In this document: positions 1-6,660 of the stretch, piece by piece
How positions within the stretch are numbered: position 1 is the first letter of the stretch
Layout of the letters: each line of letters starts with the position of its first letter
From: Alkalibacterium iburiense
GTDB taxonomy: Bacteria > Bacillota > Bacilli > Lactobacillales > Carnobacteriaceae_A
Direction of reading: 5' to 3'
DNA: 10,997 nt
NCBI RefSeq assembly: GCF_039521845.1
Contig: NZ_BAAACW010000081.1
Coordinates: forward strand, 1 to 10,997
Translations under genes and position numbers: made by a program
Notes under the pieces: generated by a model
Seen by the model: only the letters and a program-made list of their open reading frames with translations
What the model was told of the DNA's origin: nothing
The model's database searches: none

Positions 1-20
1 TACTCCCACTTATGTTAATC

Positions 21-43
21 AGAGGAAGTATTTCTCTTTTTTT
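21..43 (+). terminator. Rho-independent terminator near the left edge
   Basis: Arms AGAGGAA (21-27) and TTTCTCT (31-37) pair over seven positions with one G-U around a three-base loop, and the run of T continues to 43. It would end a plus-strand transcript entering from the left. A reading frame with a TAA at 16-18 runs in from position 1 and could be the tail of that gene, but five codons cannot show it. Confidence 0.5.
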
Positions 44-95
44 CTTGTTTTTTCATAAAACTTTTTACACTACCGATTAAATAATACTCTTAATC

Positions 96-122
96 CTGGA
101 TATTAGATATAGAAATATCCAG
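96..122. other. Perfect 9-bp hairpin in non-coding DNA
   Basis: CTGGATATT (96-104) and AATATCCAG (114-122) are perfectly complementary around a nine-base loop. No T-run follows on either strand, so it is not an obvious terminator. It could be a structured leader element or an operator. Its role is unknown. Confidence 0.35.
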
Positions 123-143
123 ATAAAATGAACTTTACCATAG

Positions 144-165
144 TATTATCTCTAAAAAGATAATA
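144..165. other. Perfect 8-bp hairpin in non-coding DNA
   Basis: TATTATCT (144-151) and AGATAATA (158-165) pair perfectly around CTAAAA. It lies 21 bases after the previous hairpin and about 80 before the terminator at 243. No coding sequence is visible around it and its role is unknown. Confidence 0.3.
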
Positions 166-242
166 TGATCTAATTCGCTAACTTATCTGATGAGAGAGCA
201 GTTGGCCTTTTATAAATCATTTCTTCAATTAAAGAGTTTAGT

Positions 243-267
243 AAGAGCCTGTAACTAAGGCTCTTTT
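243..267 (+). terminator. Rho-independent terminator
   Basis: AAGAGCCT (243-250) and AGGCTCTT (258-265) form a perfect 8-bp, GC-containing stem with a seven-base loop, and the T-run extends through 267. The T-run lies on the plus-strand side only. No intact gene precedes it in the window, so it either ends a structured non-coding transcript or is left over from a lost gene. Confidence 0.6.
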
Positions 268-298
268 CTATTCGCTCCAACTTTTATAAAGGGTATGA

Positions 299-523
299 GT
301 GATAAAACTTTCTGCTTTAATCGAGGCTTGAATCACGTCTTGAATGTCCAACATTGAACTCTGAACTCCTATAACTGTGTTTGTACATAGTGCAAGACAT
401 TCTTTGGGTACCATTAGAGTTCCTCTTGATAATGTAATCACCGAGCTATTAGGATTAGCAATAATACAGAACCTTGATGAGACGGATGGTAAACTGTATC
501 AAATAACGACTGGCGGGAAATAA
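299..523 (+). pseudogene. Decayed small gene of unknown function with three in-frame TGA codons
   Basis: From GTG at 299, preceded by AAAGGG at 288-293, one frame runs 75 codons to TAA at 521 and is broken only by TGA at 329, 341 and 362. The last 52 codons (365-520) are open and protein-like, including GTIRVPLDNVITELLG and a C-terminal YQITTGGK. Each TGA could be a mutated CGA (Arg). I do not recognise the family. The frame ends 15 bases before the insertion sequence at 538, so the element is not what broke it. Alternatives are a short ORF starting inside the open part (GTG at 377, with no convincing ribosome site) or a chance open frame. Confidence 0.35.
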
Positions 524-537
524 ATTAACATGTATAT

Positions 538-555
538 GAGCCAATTTCATAATTA
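538..555 (+). repeat. Left terminal inverted repeat of the IS1182-type element
   Basis: This is the left copy; it matches the complement of 1992-2009 at 16 of 18 bases, with differences at its third and sixteenth positions. It lies 116 bases before the transposase start codon. Confidence 0.7.
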
Positions 556-604
556 TTTGTCGTGTTTAACACCTGATAAATCAACTTTTTTAAAACATAG
601 AAAA

Positions 605-670
605 AAGGAACCCCCCCATATGGTACAATTAGGTTGTCGACTAAGACACGTACTCCAGGAGGGATTCCTT
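605..670 (+). promoter_or_regulatory. Hairpin sequestering the ribosome binding site of the IS1182-type transposase
   Basis: AAGGAA plus a seven-C tract (605-617) can pair with 658-670, which contains most of the ribosome site AGGAGG (657-662) and ends at the ATG at 671. I count 11 pairs in 13 positions with two C/A mismatches. An extended -10, TGGTACAAT (621-629), lies inside the loop. A transcript started there (about 636) would lack the left arm, so only read-through RNA would fold. Anti-read-through hairpins of this kind are known in IS10 and IS50. The pairing is seen; the function is inferred. Confidence 0.5.
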
Positions 671-1937
671 ATGTCCATTATACAACAACCCACTTTATTT
701 GACATTGATTTTTTAGAAAAACTTGACGTTCAGGAGAAATACCAAGAAATTCTCTCCCCACTTGAGTGGGGAAAAGTATTAGCTCTATTCGAAAAAGAAT
801 CTCGTGTGGGTCCACCCGTCAAATTGAACTATCAAGCGCTCCTCCGTTCCTTGATGGTGCGTATCCATGAGAACATTCCGACACAAAAAGCACTGATTGC
901 ACGTTTGAAAAGCGACCTTNNNNNNNNNNNNNNNNNNNNNNNNNNNNNNNNNNNNNNNNNNNNNNNNNNNNNNNNNTTCTCGTGTGATGAGTATCCTAGC
1001 CGATAATCTATCTGTGCTGGAAACCATGAATGATCAACTCCTTCAACTGATCCATAACGAATTCGCTATTTTTGAAGAAAACGTTGCGCTTGACGCAACG
1101 GCAGTTGACGCACGGACCAAGCCACATAAAACAAGCAATCCATCCTTGCCTAAAATCAAAGACCAGCACGCCATGAGTACAGAAGAGATCGTGGAATGTA
1201 TTCCGACCTATCCTTCTTGGGGTGTGAAAAAGAACAGTCAAGGAAAAAATACCTTTTGGTTTGGCTATAAAGTGTCCTTAGCCGTTTCCACTCGGACCCA
1301 ATACATCTTAGATATGACAGTGGCGTCCGCCTTTACGGCGGATGTCAGTTTAGCGATCCCAACGATTCGAAAAGTAGGGAAAAATAAAATCCGAACCGAT
1401 ACCCCCTCTTATTTGACCTTGGATAAAGGGTACGATGCCAAAGACATTTATACGGAAGCTCACAACTCTGGTCAAGAGCCGATCACCGCCTTAAAAAGAC
1501 AAGCGAAACATAATGGGGAAGTTGATGACCATTATGCCCCTACCTGTTTTCGTGAACACAGCTATAAGTACGACAGCTATGATAAACGTTATGGTGCCCT
1601 CAAGTATGTTCGACCAGAAGCCCATTGCCGGGAGTGCCCCTTAAAAAATGCGGGGCTGTGTCAAAAAGTCTATAAGGTAAAACAAATGGATGATGCCAGA
1701 AAGTACAATCATCCCGCAAGAGGCACACAAGCTTGGCAGCGTATCTACAATGAGCGAAGCAGTGTCGAGCGAGTCAACGCTTACTTAAAAGATGCCTATC
1801 AACTCAATGCTACACGCTTTTATAAAGCCGATCATGCCAATGCTTTTTATCGTTTGATTCAACTGGCATACAATGCACGAACCTATGCAAACCAACGGTT
1901 AGCTGAGAGAAAGAACAGAAAAGAAATAGCCGTGTAA
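671..1937 (+). CDS. IS1182-family transposase, interrupted by an assembly gap
   Basis: DDE transposase that would cut and re-insert this element. The start is ATG 671, eight bases after AGGAGG at 657-662. The N-terminal part opens MSIIQQPTLFDIDFLEKL and carries an IS1182-like helical region up to the gap at 920. After the gap the protein resumes in another frame near 978. It carries LDATAVD with the probable first Asp (1092-1094), TLDKGYD with the second (1422-1424), a cysteine cluster (C..C.......C, about 1626-1661) and SSVERVN with the catalytic Glu (1767-1769). Expected length is about 421-422 residues, usual for the family. The frames on the two sides differ by one. Because the 57 Ns may be an arbitrary length, I cannot tell a real frameshift from a mis-sized gap. 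Either 56 or 59 missing bases would restore one reading frame. Confidence 0.75.
920..976. other. Assembly gap of 57 Ns inside the transposase gene
   Basis: All 57 bases are N. The flanking sequence belongs to one transposase family and about 20 residues are missing, so little is hidden. A gap inside an insertion sequence is typical of reads failing to span a multicopy element, which suggests further copies in the genome. Confidence 0.95.
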
Positions 1938-1991
1938 TTTTTAAAAAATAGTCATTTTGAAATTAGACGAGTGTTTCCTTTTTTAAAAAGT

Positions 1992-2009
1992 TAGTTATGA
2001 AATTGGTTC
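1992..2009 (-). repeat. Right terminal inverted repeat of the IS1182-type element
   Basis: TAGTTATGAAATTGGTTC is the right copy of the terminal repeat. It lies 54 bases after the transposase stop codon, and similarity to the left end stops at its outer edge. Confidence 0.7.
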
Positions 2010-2244
2010 GCCTATTAAAACTCAAAAATACTTATGATTAAATATATATGCTTTCATTTAAAAATATGTGTGTTTTGAGTGACTGAGATATGTCTTTGAT
2101 TTTAGTAACATCATTTTCTTATCTGATGAATTTTGATAACCTTTTATGAAGACATTTTAATAATTATATGACCAAACACTGTAACAAAAAATTGTCTTAC
2201 AAGATTCATTCCTTTTTCTTTTATCTATTCATGATTATAAACCT

Positions 2245-2898
2245 TTATGTCTCATGCCCTTTCACTAGCACGTCCTTTTTTGATTTTTGTTCTATTCCTT
2301 CAAATGATTGGGTTGTTTGCTTAGATATTATAAATATAGGCAAGCTGATTAGTAAAAAGATCATAGTGCCTGGGAATCCCATAAATAGTATATAGCTGAT
2401 AAATAATAATGGAATCATTTTTATAATGTGATTCAAATGAGCCGTTCCCATAAACAGGGATGTTTTTATTGTTTCAGTGTAAGATCCATTTTTTCGAACC
2501 AGTACAGGAAATATATAGAGACTCGTTACTAAAAACATGCTGACTACTGCGCCATAAAAAACTGCCAGTACGAAGAACAGCGCTGTTGGTAAAGTGGGTA
2601 GTGTAATCATTCCAAATATCATGAACGCACTTACACCCAAAATACTGTAACCTAGATAGTTTGCAGAAAGAAAATAGGTTTTATATTCAGTCCAGAAAGT
2701 TTTGAAAGCGGCTATTTTAATTGTTTTTTCTTCGTACACCTTATTTAAAACGGCATATGACGCCGCTGTAGCCGGAGCCCATCCCAATAGGACAACTCCT
2801 GCTAGAGTAAATAACAGCCATAGAAAATTGAGTAGGGATAGAAACATAACCCATTCACAAAATGTATAGACTTTTTCAATGATGTCCTTTTTATTCAT
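2245..2898 (-). CDS. DUF624 family membrane protein (YesL-like)
   Basis: A 217-residue membrane protein of the DUF624/YesL family, whose genes commonly sit beside oligosaccharide ABC transporters of the YesOPQ/YtcQ type. Its biochemical role is not established. Hydrophobic segments lie near residues 17-40, 80-100, 106-131 and 160-190. The conserved GWAPATAASYAV stretch (39-50) follows the first segment and a charged tail follows residue 192. The ATG at 2898 is seven bases from GGGAG (2906-2910). It points the same way as the permease operon at 4811-7986 but is separated from it by a transposase on the opposite strand, so it probably once continued the sugar locus. A possible promoter with a palindrome in its spacer precedes it. 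Confidence 0.85.
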   Translation of the reverse strand: MNKKDIIEKVYTFCEWVMFLSLLNFLWLLFTLAGVVLLGWAPATAASYAVLNKVYEEKTIKIAAFKTFWTEYKTYFLSANYLGYSILGVSAFMIFGMITLPTLPTALFFVLAVFYGAVVSMFLVTSLYIFPVLVRKNGSYTETIKTSLFMGTAHLNHIIKMIPLLFISYILFMGFPGTMIFLLISLPIFIISKQTTQSFEGIEQKSKKDVLVKGHET

Positions 2899-2954
2899 TT
2901 TAAAACTCCCTCACATATTTAAGTAATTACCAACTTTTTTGTTTTTTCGTGTTG

Positions 2955-2983
2955 TTTTAATGCAACTATCGTTGCTCTATCAA
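2955..2983 (-). promoter_or_regulatory. Possible promoter of the DUF624 gene with a palindrome in its spacer
   Basis: On the minus strand TTGATA (2983-2978), 17 bases and a weak TTAAAA (2960-2955) resemble a sigma-A promoter. The spacer contains GCAAC-GATA-GTTGC (2962-2975), an inverted repeat placed where a repressor would block RNA polymerase. The -10 matches only three of six consensus positions, so this is tentative. Confidence 0.3.
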
Positions 2984-2997
2984 TTAAAATACAAAAA

Positions 2998-3079
2998 GGC
3001 ACCTCTTCCCCCCCTTAATCTGATAAAATGAAGTTCACTAAAACAAACATTCATCACTTAAGGAGTGAAAAGAGATGCC
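2998..3079 (+). promoter_or_regulatory. Long hairpin sequestering ribosome site and start codon of the second transposase
   Basis: GGCACCTCTT, a seven-C tract and TTAA (2998-3018) can pair with 3058-3079, which holds AAGGAG (3060-3065) and the ATG at 3075. I count nine of ten pairs in the outer part and seven of eight in the inner part, separated by a small internal loop. An extended -10 TGATAAAAT (3021-3029) lies just after the left arm. Native RNA starting near 3036 would lack that arm, whereas read-through RNA would have it. The pairing is seen; translational silencing of read-through RNA is inferred. Confidence 0.55.
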
Positions 3080-4526
3080 TAATCTACTTCAGATTATCAT
3101 GTATTTAGTTAATAAAATCAAGTGGCAAAACAGTTTAATTCAACTTTTAAACGATTATATTACTTGGCTTGAAGATGCGGGTGATCGACCACCTAAAGGG
3201 ACCGATATCACAAAGCTTGATTACAACAAATTGACCCTTGATGACCCACCGAAAGTTGTAAAGATTGAACGGGCGGACTATAAATACCTTCTAAAACAGG
3301 CCGTGGAAGCAGGTAAACCGATCAAACCTGTTCGTCGCCACAAGTCATCTTCTGAAGTTCCTGAACATGTACGTTGCGCTAAGTGTCATGCGCCCCATGA
3401 TTATCTCTATAAGAATAATGGTGTGCACGGACAATATCAGTGCAAAGTCTGTTCTGCTTTATTTAATTCGAAGAATCATTACTCTAAAGATGTCATTCTC
3501 AAATGTCCTCACTGTGAGAAGTGTCTTGAGAAGATTAAACAACGGTCCGAATTCGACATCTACAAGTGTAAAAACGACACTTGCCCTTATTATATTCAGG
3601 CGTTAAACCAGTTGAGTGAGGAGCAAAAGGAACTCTATACTGTCGCACCATACTACTTAAAGCTACGATACGTCTATCGTCAGTTTAATTTAAAACTCGA
3701 GGACATCAAGTCCTATGGACTGATTGAATCGCCAGTTGACTTAAGTCGCATTCATGCCTCACCTCGATTATTAGGTGAGATTTTGACCTACCACGTTAAT
3801 TACGGCCTTCCTGCACCTAAGGTTGCCGCATTAATCTACGACATACACGGAGTAAAGATTGGTAGACAGACGATATTAAACTACGCGGCAGCAGCAGGGG
3901 CTCAACTTTACACCCTTACTCAACACTACCCCTATGATCTTTCTGATCAGATCTGTGGAGACGAGACCTACATCCGTGTCGGGAAAAAATGGCACTATAT
4001 CTGTTACTTCTTCGATGCAAAGAATAAAATCATCTTATCCCAAAGAGTGTCTGAAAAACGCAATACTGAATTAGCAATCAGGGCCATTCACGATGTGCTC
4101 GACCACTATATAGCTAGCGAAATCCCTGAGGATTTAAACCTCATCGTTGATGGAAACCCCATTTACAAACTGGCACAACATTTCCTGGCCCAACACGGCC
4201 TGAACTTCGATATCACTCAAGTCATTGGTTTAACCAACGAGGACGAAGTATCTAGGCAATATAGGCCCCTTAAACAAATCATCGAACGATTGAACCGGAC
4301 TTACAAAGGCAATTACCGTGGCACCCATGGATTTAAATCTCAAAATGGTGCACGTGCTCATGTCGCTTGCTTTACTGCCTGCTTCAACTTTCTACGTCCA
4401 CATCAGTCATTAGATGGCGAAGTTCCTGTGAGGATTCCATTCGTCCATGATGATGCAAAAACAATGCCCGACAAGTGGATCCGTTTATTATCTTTCGGGA
4501 ACAGTGTTCTACAGTACACGGACTAA
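3075..4526 (+). CDS. Transposase with zinc ribbons and an IS6/IS240-like DDE catalytic domain
   Basis: A 483-residue transposase. After an unassigned N-terminal part (1-95) come two four-cysteine zinc ribbons, C101-C104/C123-C126 and C144-C147/C165-C170, likely for end recognition. A helix-turn-helix-like stretch (about 228-275) follows. The DDE core has Asp296 in GDET, Asp359 in VDG and Glu404 in IIERLNR, and ends with FLRPHQSL (439-446). The order of motifs resembles IS6/IS240 transposases, but those are usually about half this length, so this belongs to a longer zinc-ribbon relative. The Asp359-Glu404 distance (45) is longer than the usual 35, owing to an insertion near 385-395. The ATG is nine bases from AAGGAG. 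The gene is intact and lies opposite to the flanking sugar genes. Confidence 0.8.
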   Translation: MPNLLQIIMYLVNKIKWQNSLIQLLNDYITWLEDAGDRPPKGTDITKLDYNKLTLDDPPKVVKIERADYKYLLKQAVEAGKPIKPVRRHKSSSEVPEHVRCAKCHAPHDYLYKNNGVHGQYQCKVCSALFNSKNHYSKDVILKCPHCEKCLEKIKQRSEFDIYKCKNDTCPYYIQALNQLSEEQKELYTVAPYYLKLRYVYRQFNLKLEDIKSYGLIESPVDLSRIHASPRLLGEILTYHVNYGLPAPKVAALIYDIHGVKIGRQTILNYAAAAGAQLYTLTQHYPYDLSDQICGDETYIRVGKKWHYICYFFDAKNKIILSQRVSEKRNTELAIRAIHDVLDHYIASEIPEDLNLIVDGNPIYKLAQHFLAQHGLNFDITQVIGLTNEDEVSRQYRPLKQIIERLNRTYKGNYRGTHGFKSQNGARAHVACFTACFNFLRPHQSLDGEVPVRIPFVHDDAKTMPDKWIRLLSFGNSVLQYTD

Positions 4527-4554
4527 TACTGTAGAAGTGATTTTACATATCTCG

Positions 4555-4581
4555 AAAAACTTCAAAAAAACGAAGTTTTTT
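4555..4581 (+). terminator. AT-rich hairpin terminator after the second transposase
   Basis: AAAAACTTC (4555-4563) and GAAGTTTTT (4572-4580) are perfectly complementary around an eight-base loop. One more T follows at 4581. It starts 28 bases after the transposase stop. With A-tracts on one side and T-tracts on the other it could act in both directions. Confidence 0.5.
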
Positions 4582-4749
4582 AAACATGCCTTCTTATACT
4601 TCTCGTTGCTTTACTGGATCTGTTATAAAGCTGTTTAATCCAGACAAGGATTGGATTATATTACCTTCATCGACAGAAATCATCATACGAGCAACGAGAA
4701 ATTTGGGAAACATAATTTTTCATAGATTATTGGGAGTTACCCATATTTA

Positions 4750-4800
4750 CATAATAAAAATAAAAGTAGCTATAAACAGACATTGTTTATTACTACTTCT
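4750..4800 (-). terminator. Rho-independent terminator of the transporter operon
   Basis: On the minus strand, just after the second permease stop, AAGTAG and CTACTT (4793-4798, 4764-4769) plus TGTTTAT and ATAAACA (4784-4790, 4772-4778) form a 6+7 bp stem with a 2x2 internal loop and a five-base loop. The RNA then runs into TTTTATTTTTATT. It shows that the transport unit ended here, before the DUF624 gene, apart from any read-through. Confidence 0.65.
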
Positions 4801-4810
4801 ATTTTTTTGA

Positions 4811-5659
4811 TTATTTCAGTCCAGTTGTTGCAATACCACCAACAATTTGCTTCTGGAATATTAAGAATAGAACAATTTGAGGAATAATAGACAATGTAGA
4901 CATTGCAAGTAATGGTCCCCAGTTAGTCGACCCTGTAGCGTCCATAAAGTTACGTAAAGCTAAAGATACAGTATGAAGACTCGCATTATTTAAATAAATT
5001 AAAGGTCCCATAAAGTCATCCCATGTCCACATAAATGAGAATATAGCAACTGTAACTAAAGCGGGTTTCAATAGTGGTAAAATTATTTTCCAAAAGATTT
5101 GCATTTTAGTGGCACCATCAACGATAGCTGCTTCATCTAGTTCCTTTGGAATTCCTCTAATGAATTGAATCATTAAAAAGATAAAGAAAGGCTGTCCCCC
5201 TACAAAAGCAGGAATAATTAATGGATAAAAAGTGTTAACCCATCCAATATTATTAAAGACAATATACTGTGGGATTAAAGTCACTTGAATAGGCAGCATG
5301 AGCGTAGCCATTAAACAAGCAAACAAAATAGCTTTTCCTCTAAATTCTAAACGCGCAAACCCATAGGCGACTACTGATCCAGTAAGTAAGGTACCGATTA
5401 CAACGATTCCTACAATAATGAACGTGTTTCTAAAGTAAGTACCGAATCCAATACCTCCGAATCCAGCCCACCCCTCTACATAGTTCATCCAATCAATTTC
5501 ACTAGGTATTAAAGATACGGCATTACCAAAAATCTCAGGTTCTGGTTTTAAAGAACTGCTGACTAACCATAGAACGGGATAGAGCATGGTGAAACCTAAG
5601 GAGATAACAAAAACATAATAAATAATATCTCTTATTCGTTTACTACTTTTAGTTTTCAT
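4811..5659 (-). CDS. Carbohydrate ABC transporter permease (MalG/YesQ type)
   Basis: The second membrane subunit of a CUT1-class sugar importer, 282 residues. It has six predicted membrane segments starting at residue 13 and the binding-protein-dependent transport motif EAAIVDGATK...IILP at 176-195, the loop that docks the ATPase. The C-terminal GGIATTGLK is typical of this subfamily. Its ATG shares one base with the TAA of the preceding permease (TAATG), and its ribosome site GGAGGAG lies in the end of that gene, so the two are translationally coupled. Family and role are clear. The substrate, probably a rhamnose-containing oligosaccharide, is inferred from the adjacent GH105 and mutarotase genes. 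Confidence 0.93.
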   Translation of the reverse strand: MKTKSSKRIRDIIYYVFVISLGFTMLYPVLWLVSSSLKPEPEIFGNAVSLIPSEIDWMNYVEGWAGFGGIGFGTYFRNTFIIVGIVVIGTLLTGSVVAYGFARLEFRGKAILFACLMATLMLPIQVTLIPQYIVFNNIGWVNTFYPLIIPAFVGGQPFFIFLMIQFIRGIPKELDEAAIVDGATKMQIFWKIILPLLKPALVTVAIFSFMWTWDDFMGPLIYLNNASLHTVSLALRNFMDATGSTNWGPLLAMSTLSIIPQIVLFLIFQKQIVGGIATTGLK

Positions 5660-6588
5660 TACTTTTCTCCTCCTTGGTAGAATACCCAGTATTTAGAAGT
5701 GGCAAAGAATATGGCCGTTACAACAGCTATAATTAATAATAGCACCCAAGACATCGCTGAAGCATACCCCATGTGACGGTATTCAAATGCCTGCTCATAT
5801 AGGTATACGGCATAGAAATTAGTCGCATCTAAAGGTCCACCGCCTGTTACCAAATAGGCTTGAGTAAATGTCATAAAGCCTTGAATAGTTCCCATTACTA
5901 AGTTAAAGAAAATAACTGGTGTTAACATAGGAATTGTAATATGGAAAAATTGCTTAATCTTTGAAGCGCCATCCACACTGGCTGCTTCATAAAGGGAGGT
6001 TGGAACTTGCCGCAGACCAGCTAAGAATATAACCATCGGTGAACCGAACTGCCATATGACTAATAACACAAGGACATAAATGGCTGTATCTGGATTTCCT
6101 ATTAAGTTCCGATCGGTAATATTGAGTGCAGACAGTATTTCTGTAATCGCACCACCGTGACCAAACAACTGTCTCCACATAACAGCTACTGCTACACTTC
6201 CTCCGATAATAGAAGGAATATAGAAAATACCAGTAAATAGCCCACTACCTTTTCGTCCAGTGTTGAATAACATAGCTATAAATAATGCAAAAGCCAATCT
6301 CAATGGAACTGAAATGACTACATACTGAAACGTTACTTTTAATGAGTTTATAAATCTTGCATCAGAAAATAATCTTCTGAAATTATCGAGACCAATCCAT
6401 TCTGGAGCTGATAATAATCTGTATTCAGTGAAAGACAAAATAAGAGAAGCTAGCATAGGTCCAATTGTTAATAGAATAAAACCTATCAACCAAGGTGATA
6501 TCGCTAAATATCCAGCTAGGTTATCCGTCTTATCTTTTCCTTTCATCCCTTTCATACTATCAGAAAAATCGCCGAAATTTGTTGCCAT
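5659..6588 (-). CDS. Sugar ABC transporter permease (MalF/YesP type)
   Basis: The first membrane subunit of the same importer, 309 residues, with a charged cytoplasmic N-terminus (1-25) and six predicted membrane segments. The ATPase-docking motif EAASVDGASK...ITIP is at 201-220. It forms a heterodimer with the product of the next gene. The start is ATG 6588; a purine-rich GGTGG lies closer to it and a better AAAGGAAA (about 6602-6609) farther upstream, so initiation may be weak. It follows the binding-protein gene after 72 bases containing a stable hairpin, which would lower permease expression relative to the binding protein. Confidence 0.93.
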   Translation of the reverse strand: MATNFGDFSDSMKGMKGKDKTDNLAGYLAISPWLIGFILLTIGPMLASLILSFTEYRLLSAPEWIGLDNFRRLFSDARFINSLKVTFQYVVISVPLRLAFALFIAMLFNTGRKGSGLFTGIFYIPSIIGGSVAVAVMWRQLFGHGGAITEILSALNITDRNLIGNPDTAIYVLVLLVIWQFGSPMVIFLAGLRQVPTSLYEAASVDGASKIKQFFHITIPMLTPVIFFNLVMGTIQGFMTFTQAYLVTGGGPLDATNFYAVYLYEQAFEYRHMGYASAMSWVLLLIIAVVTAIFFATSKYWVFYQGGEK

Positions 6589-6610
6589 AGTTGCACCACC
6601 GTTTCCTTTC

Positions 6611-6651
6611 TAAAATAAAGGGCAACTGCATCAGTTAAGGCGTTGCCCTCT
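6611..6651 (-). terminator. Intercistronic hairpin between binding-protein and permease genes
   Basis: On the minus strand 6651-6642 and 6626-6617 form an eight-base perfect GC-rich stem (AGGGCAAC with GTTGCCCT), extendable to ten pairs with one G-U, with a 15-base loop. A short broken T-run TTATTTTA follows. It starts nine bases after the binding-protein stop. It is probably a leaky terminator or 3'-end stabiliser giving more binding protein than permease, as in maltose-type operons. Confidence 0.55.
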
Positions 6652-6660
6652 TTTAGTTAA

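Larger units (their letters stand above)
538..2009 (+). mobile_element. IS1182-type insertion sequence with imperfect terminal inverted repeats
   Basis: The left end GAGCCAATTTCATAATTA (538-555) and the reverse complement of the right end (1992-2009) agree at 16 of 18 positions. They enclose a single transposase gene, giving an element of about 1.47 kb plus any error in the internal N gap. Past 18 bases the ends diverge. I see no clear target duplication outside them (ATGTATAT on the left, GCCTATTA on the right). The family assignment comes from the transposase. Confidence 0.75.
2995..4592 (+). mobile_element. Second insertion sequence (IS6/IS240-like transposase), ends uncertain
   Basis: A complete transposase gene with its own start-region hairpin and a terminator-like hairpin after the stop indicates a whole element of about 1.6 kb. 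The limits given are the best weak candidate ends (AAAGGCACCTCTT against the complement of 4580-4592, 8 of 13 matching). A nine-base perfect repeat TCGTTGCTC at 2969-2977 and 4689-4697 is another possibility. I could not identify a target duplication. Confidence 0.35.

Noticed and set aside
295..357. ORF of 20 codons from ATG 295
   Set aside because: AAAGGG almost touches the ATG, and the alternative frame from GTG 299 has far better downstream coding character.
299..523. Reading TGA as tryptophan or selenocysteine in the small ORF
   Set aside because: All intact genes here use TGG for Trp, and three closely spaced recoded stops without a visible recoding element are less likely than decay.
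530..670. Extension of the first transposase to an upstream ATG at 530
   Set aside because: That start lies outside the left inverted repeat, while ATG 671 has an ideal AGGAGG and a family-like N-terminus.
785..1241. Two minus-strand ORFs opposite the IS1182-type transposase
   Set aside because: They mirror a clearly coding plus-strand gene with conserved DDE motifs, and one runs through the N gap.
2010..2244. Possible gene or terminator after the DUF624 stop
   Set aside because: Only AT-rich sequence with a loose ACTCAAAA/TTTTGAGT repeat; no hairpin with a T-run convincing enough to call on the minus strand.
4594..4713. Minus-strand ORF of 39 codons between the second transposase and the permease operon
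   Set aside because: It has no good ribosome site and no recognisable family, and it overlaps inverted repeats. Probably chance, though it could be a remnant.
4447..4810. Plus-strand ORFs of 63 and 74 codons after the second transposase
   Set aside because: Composition is not protein-like; they overlap the transposase end and two terminators and lack ribosome sites.
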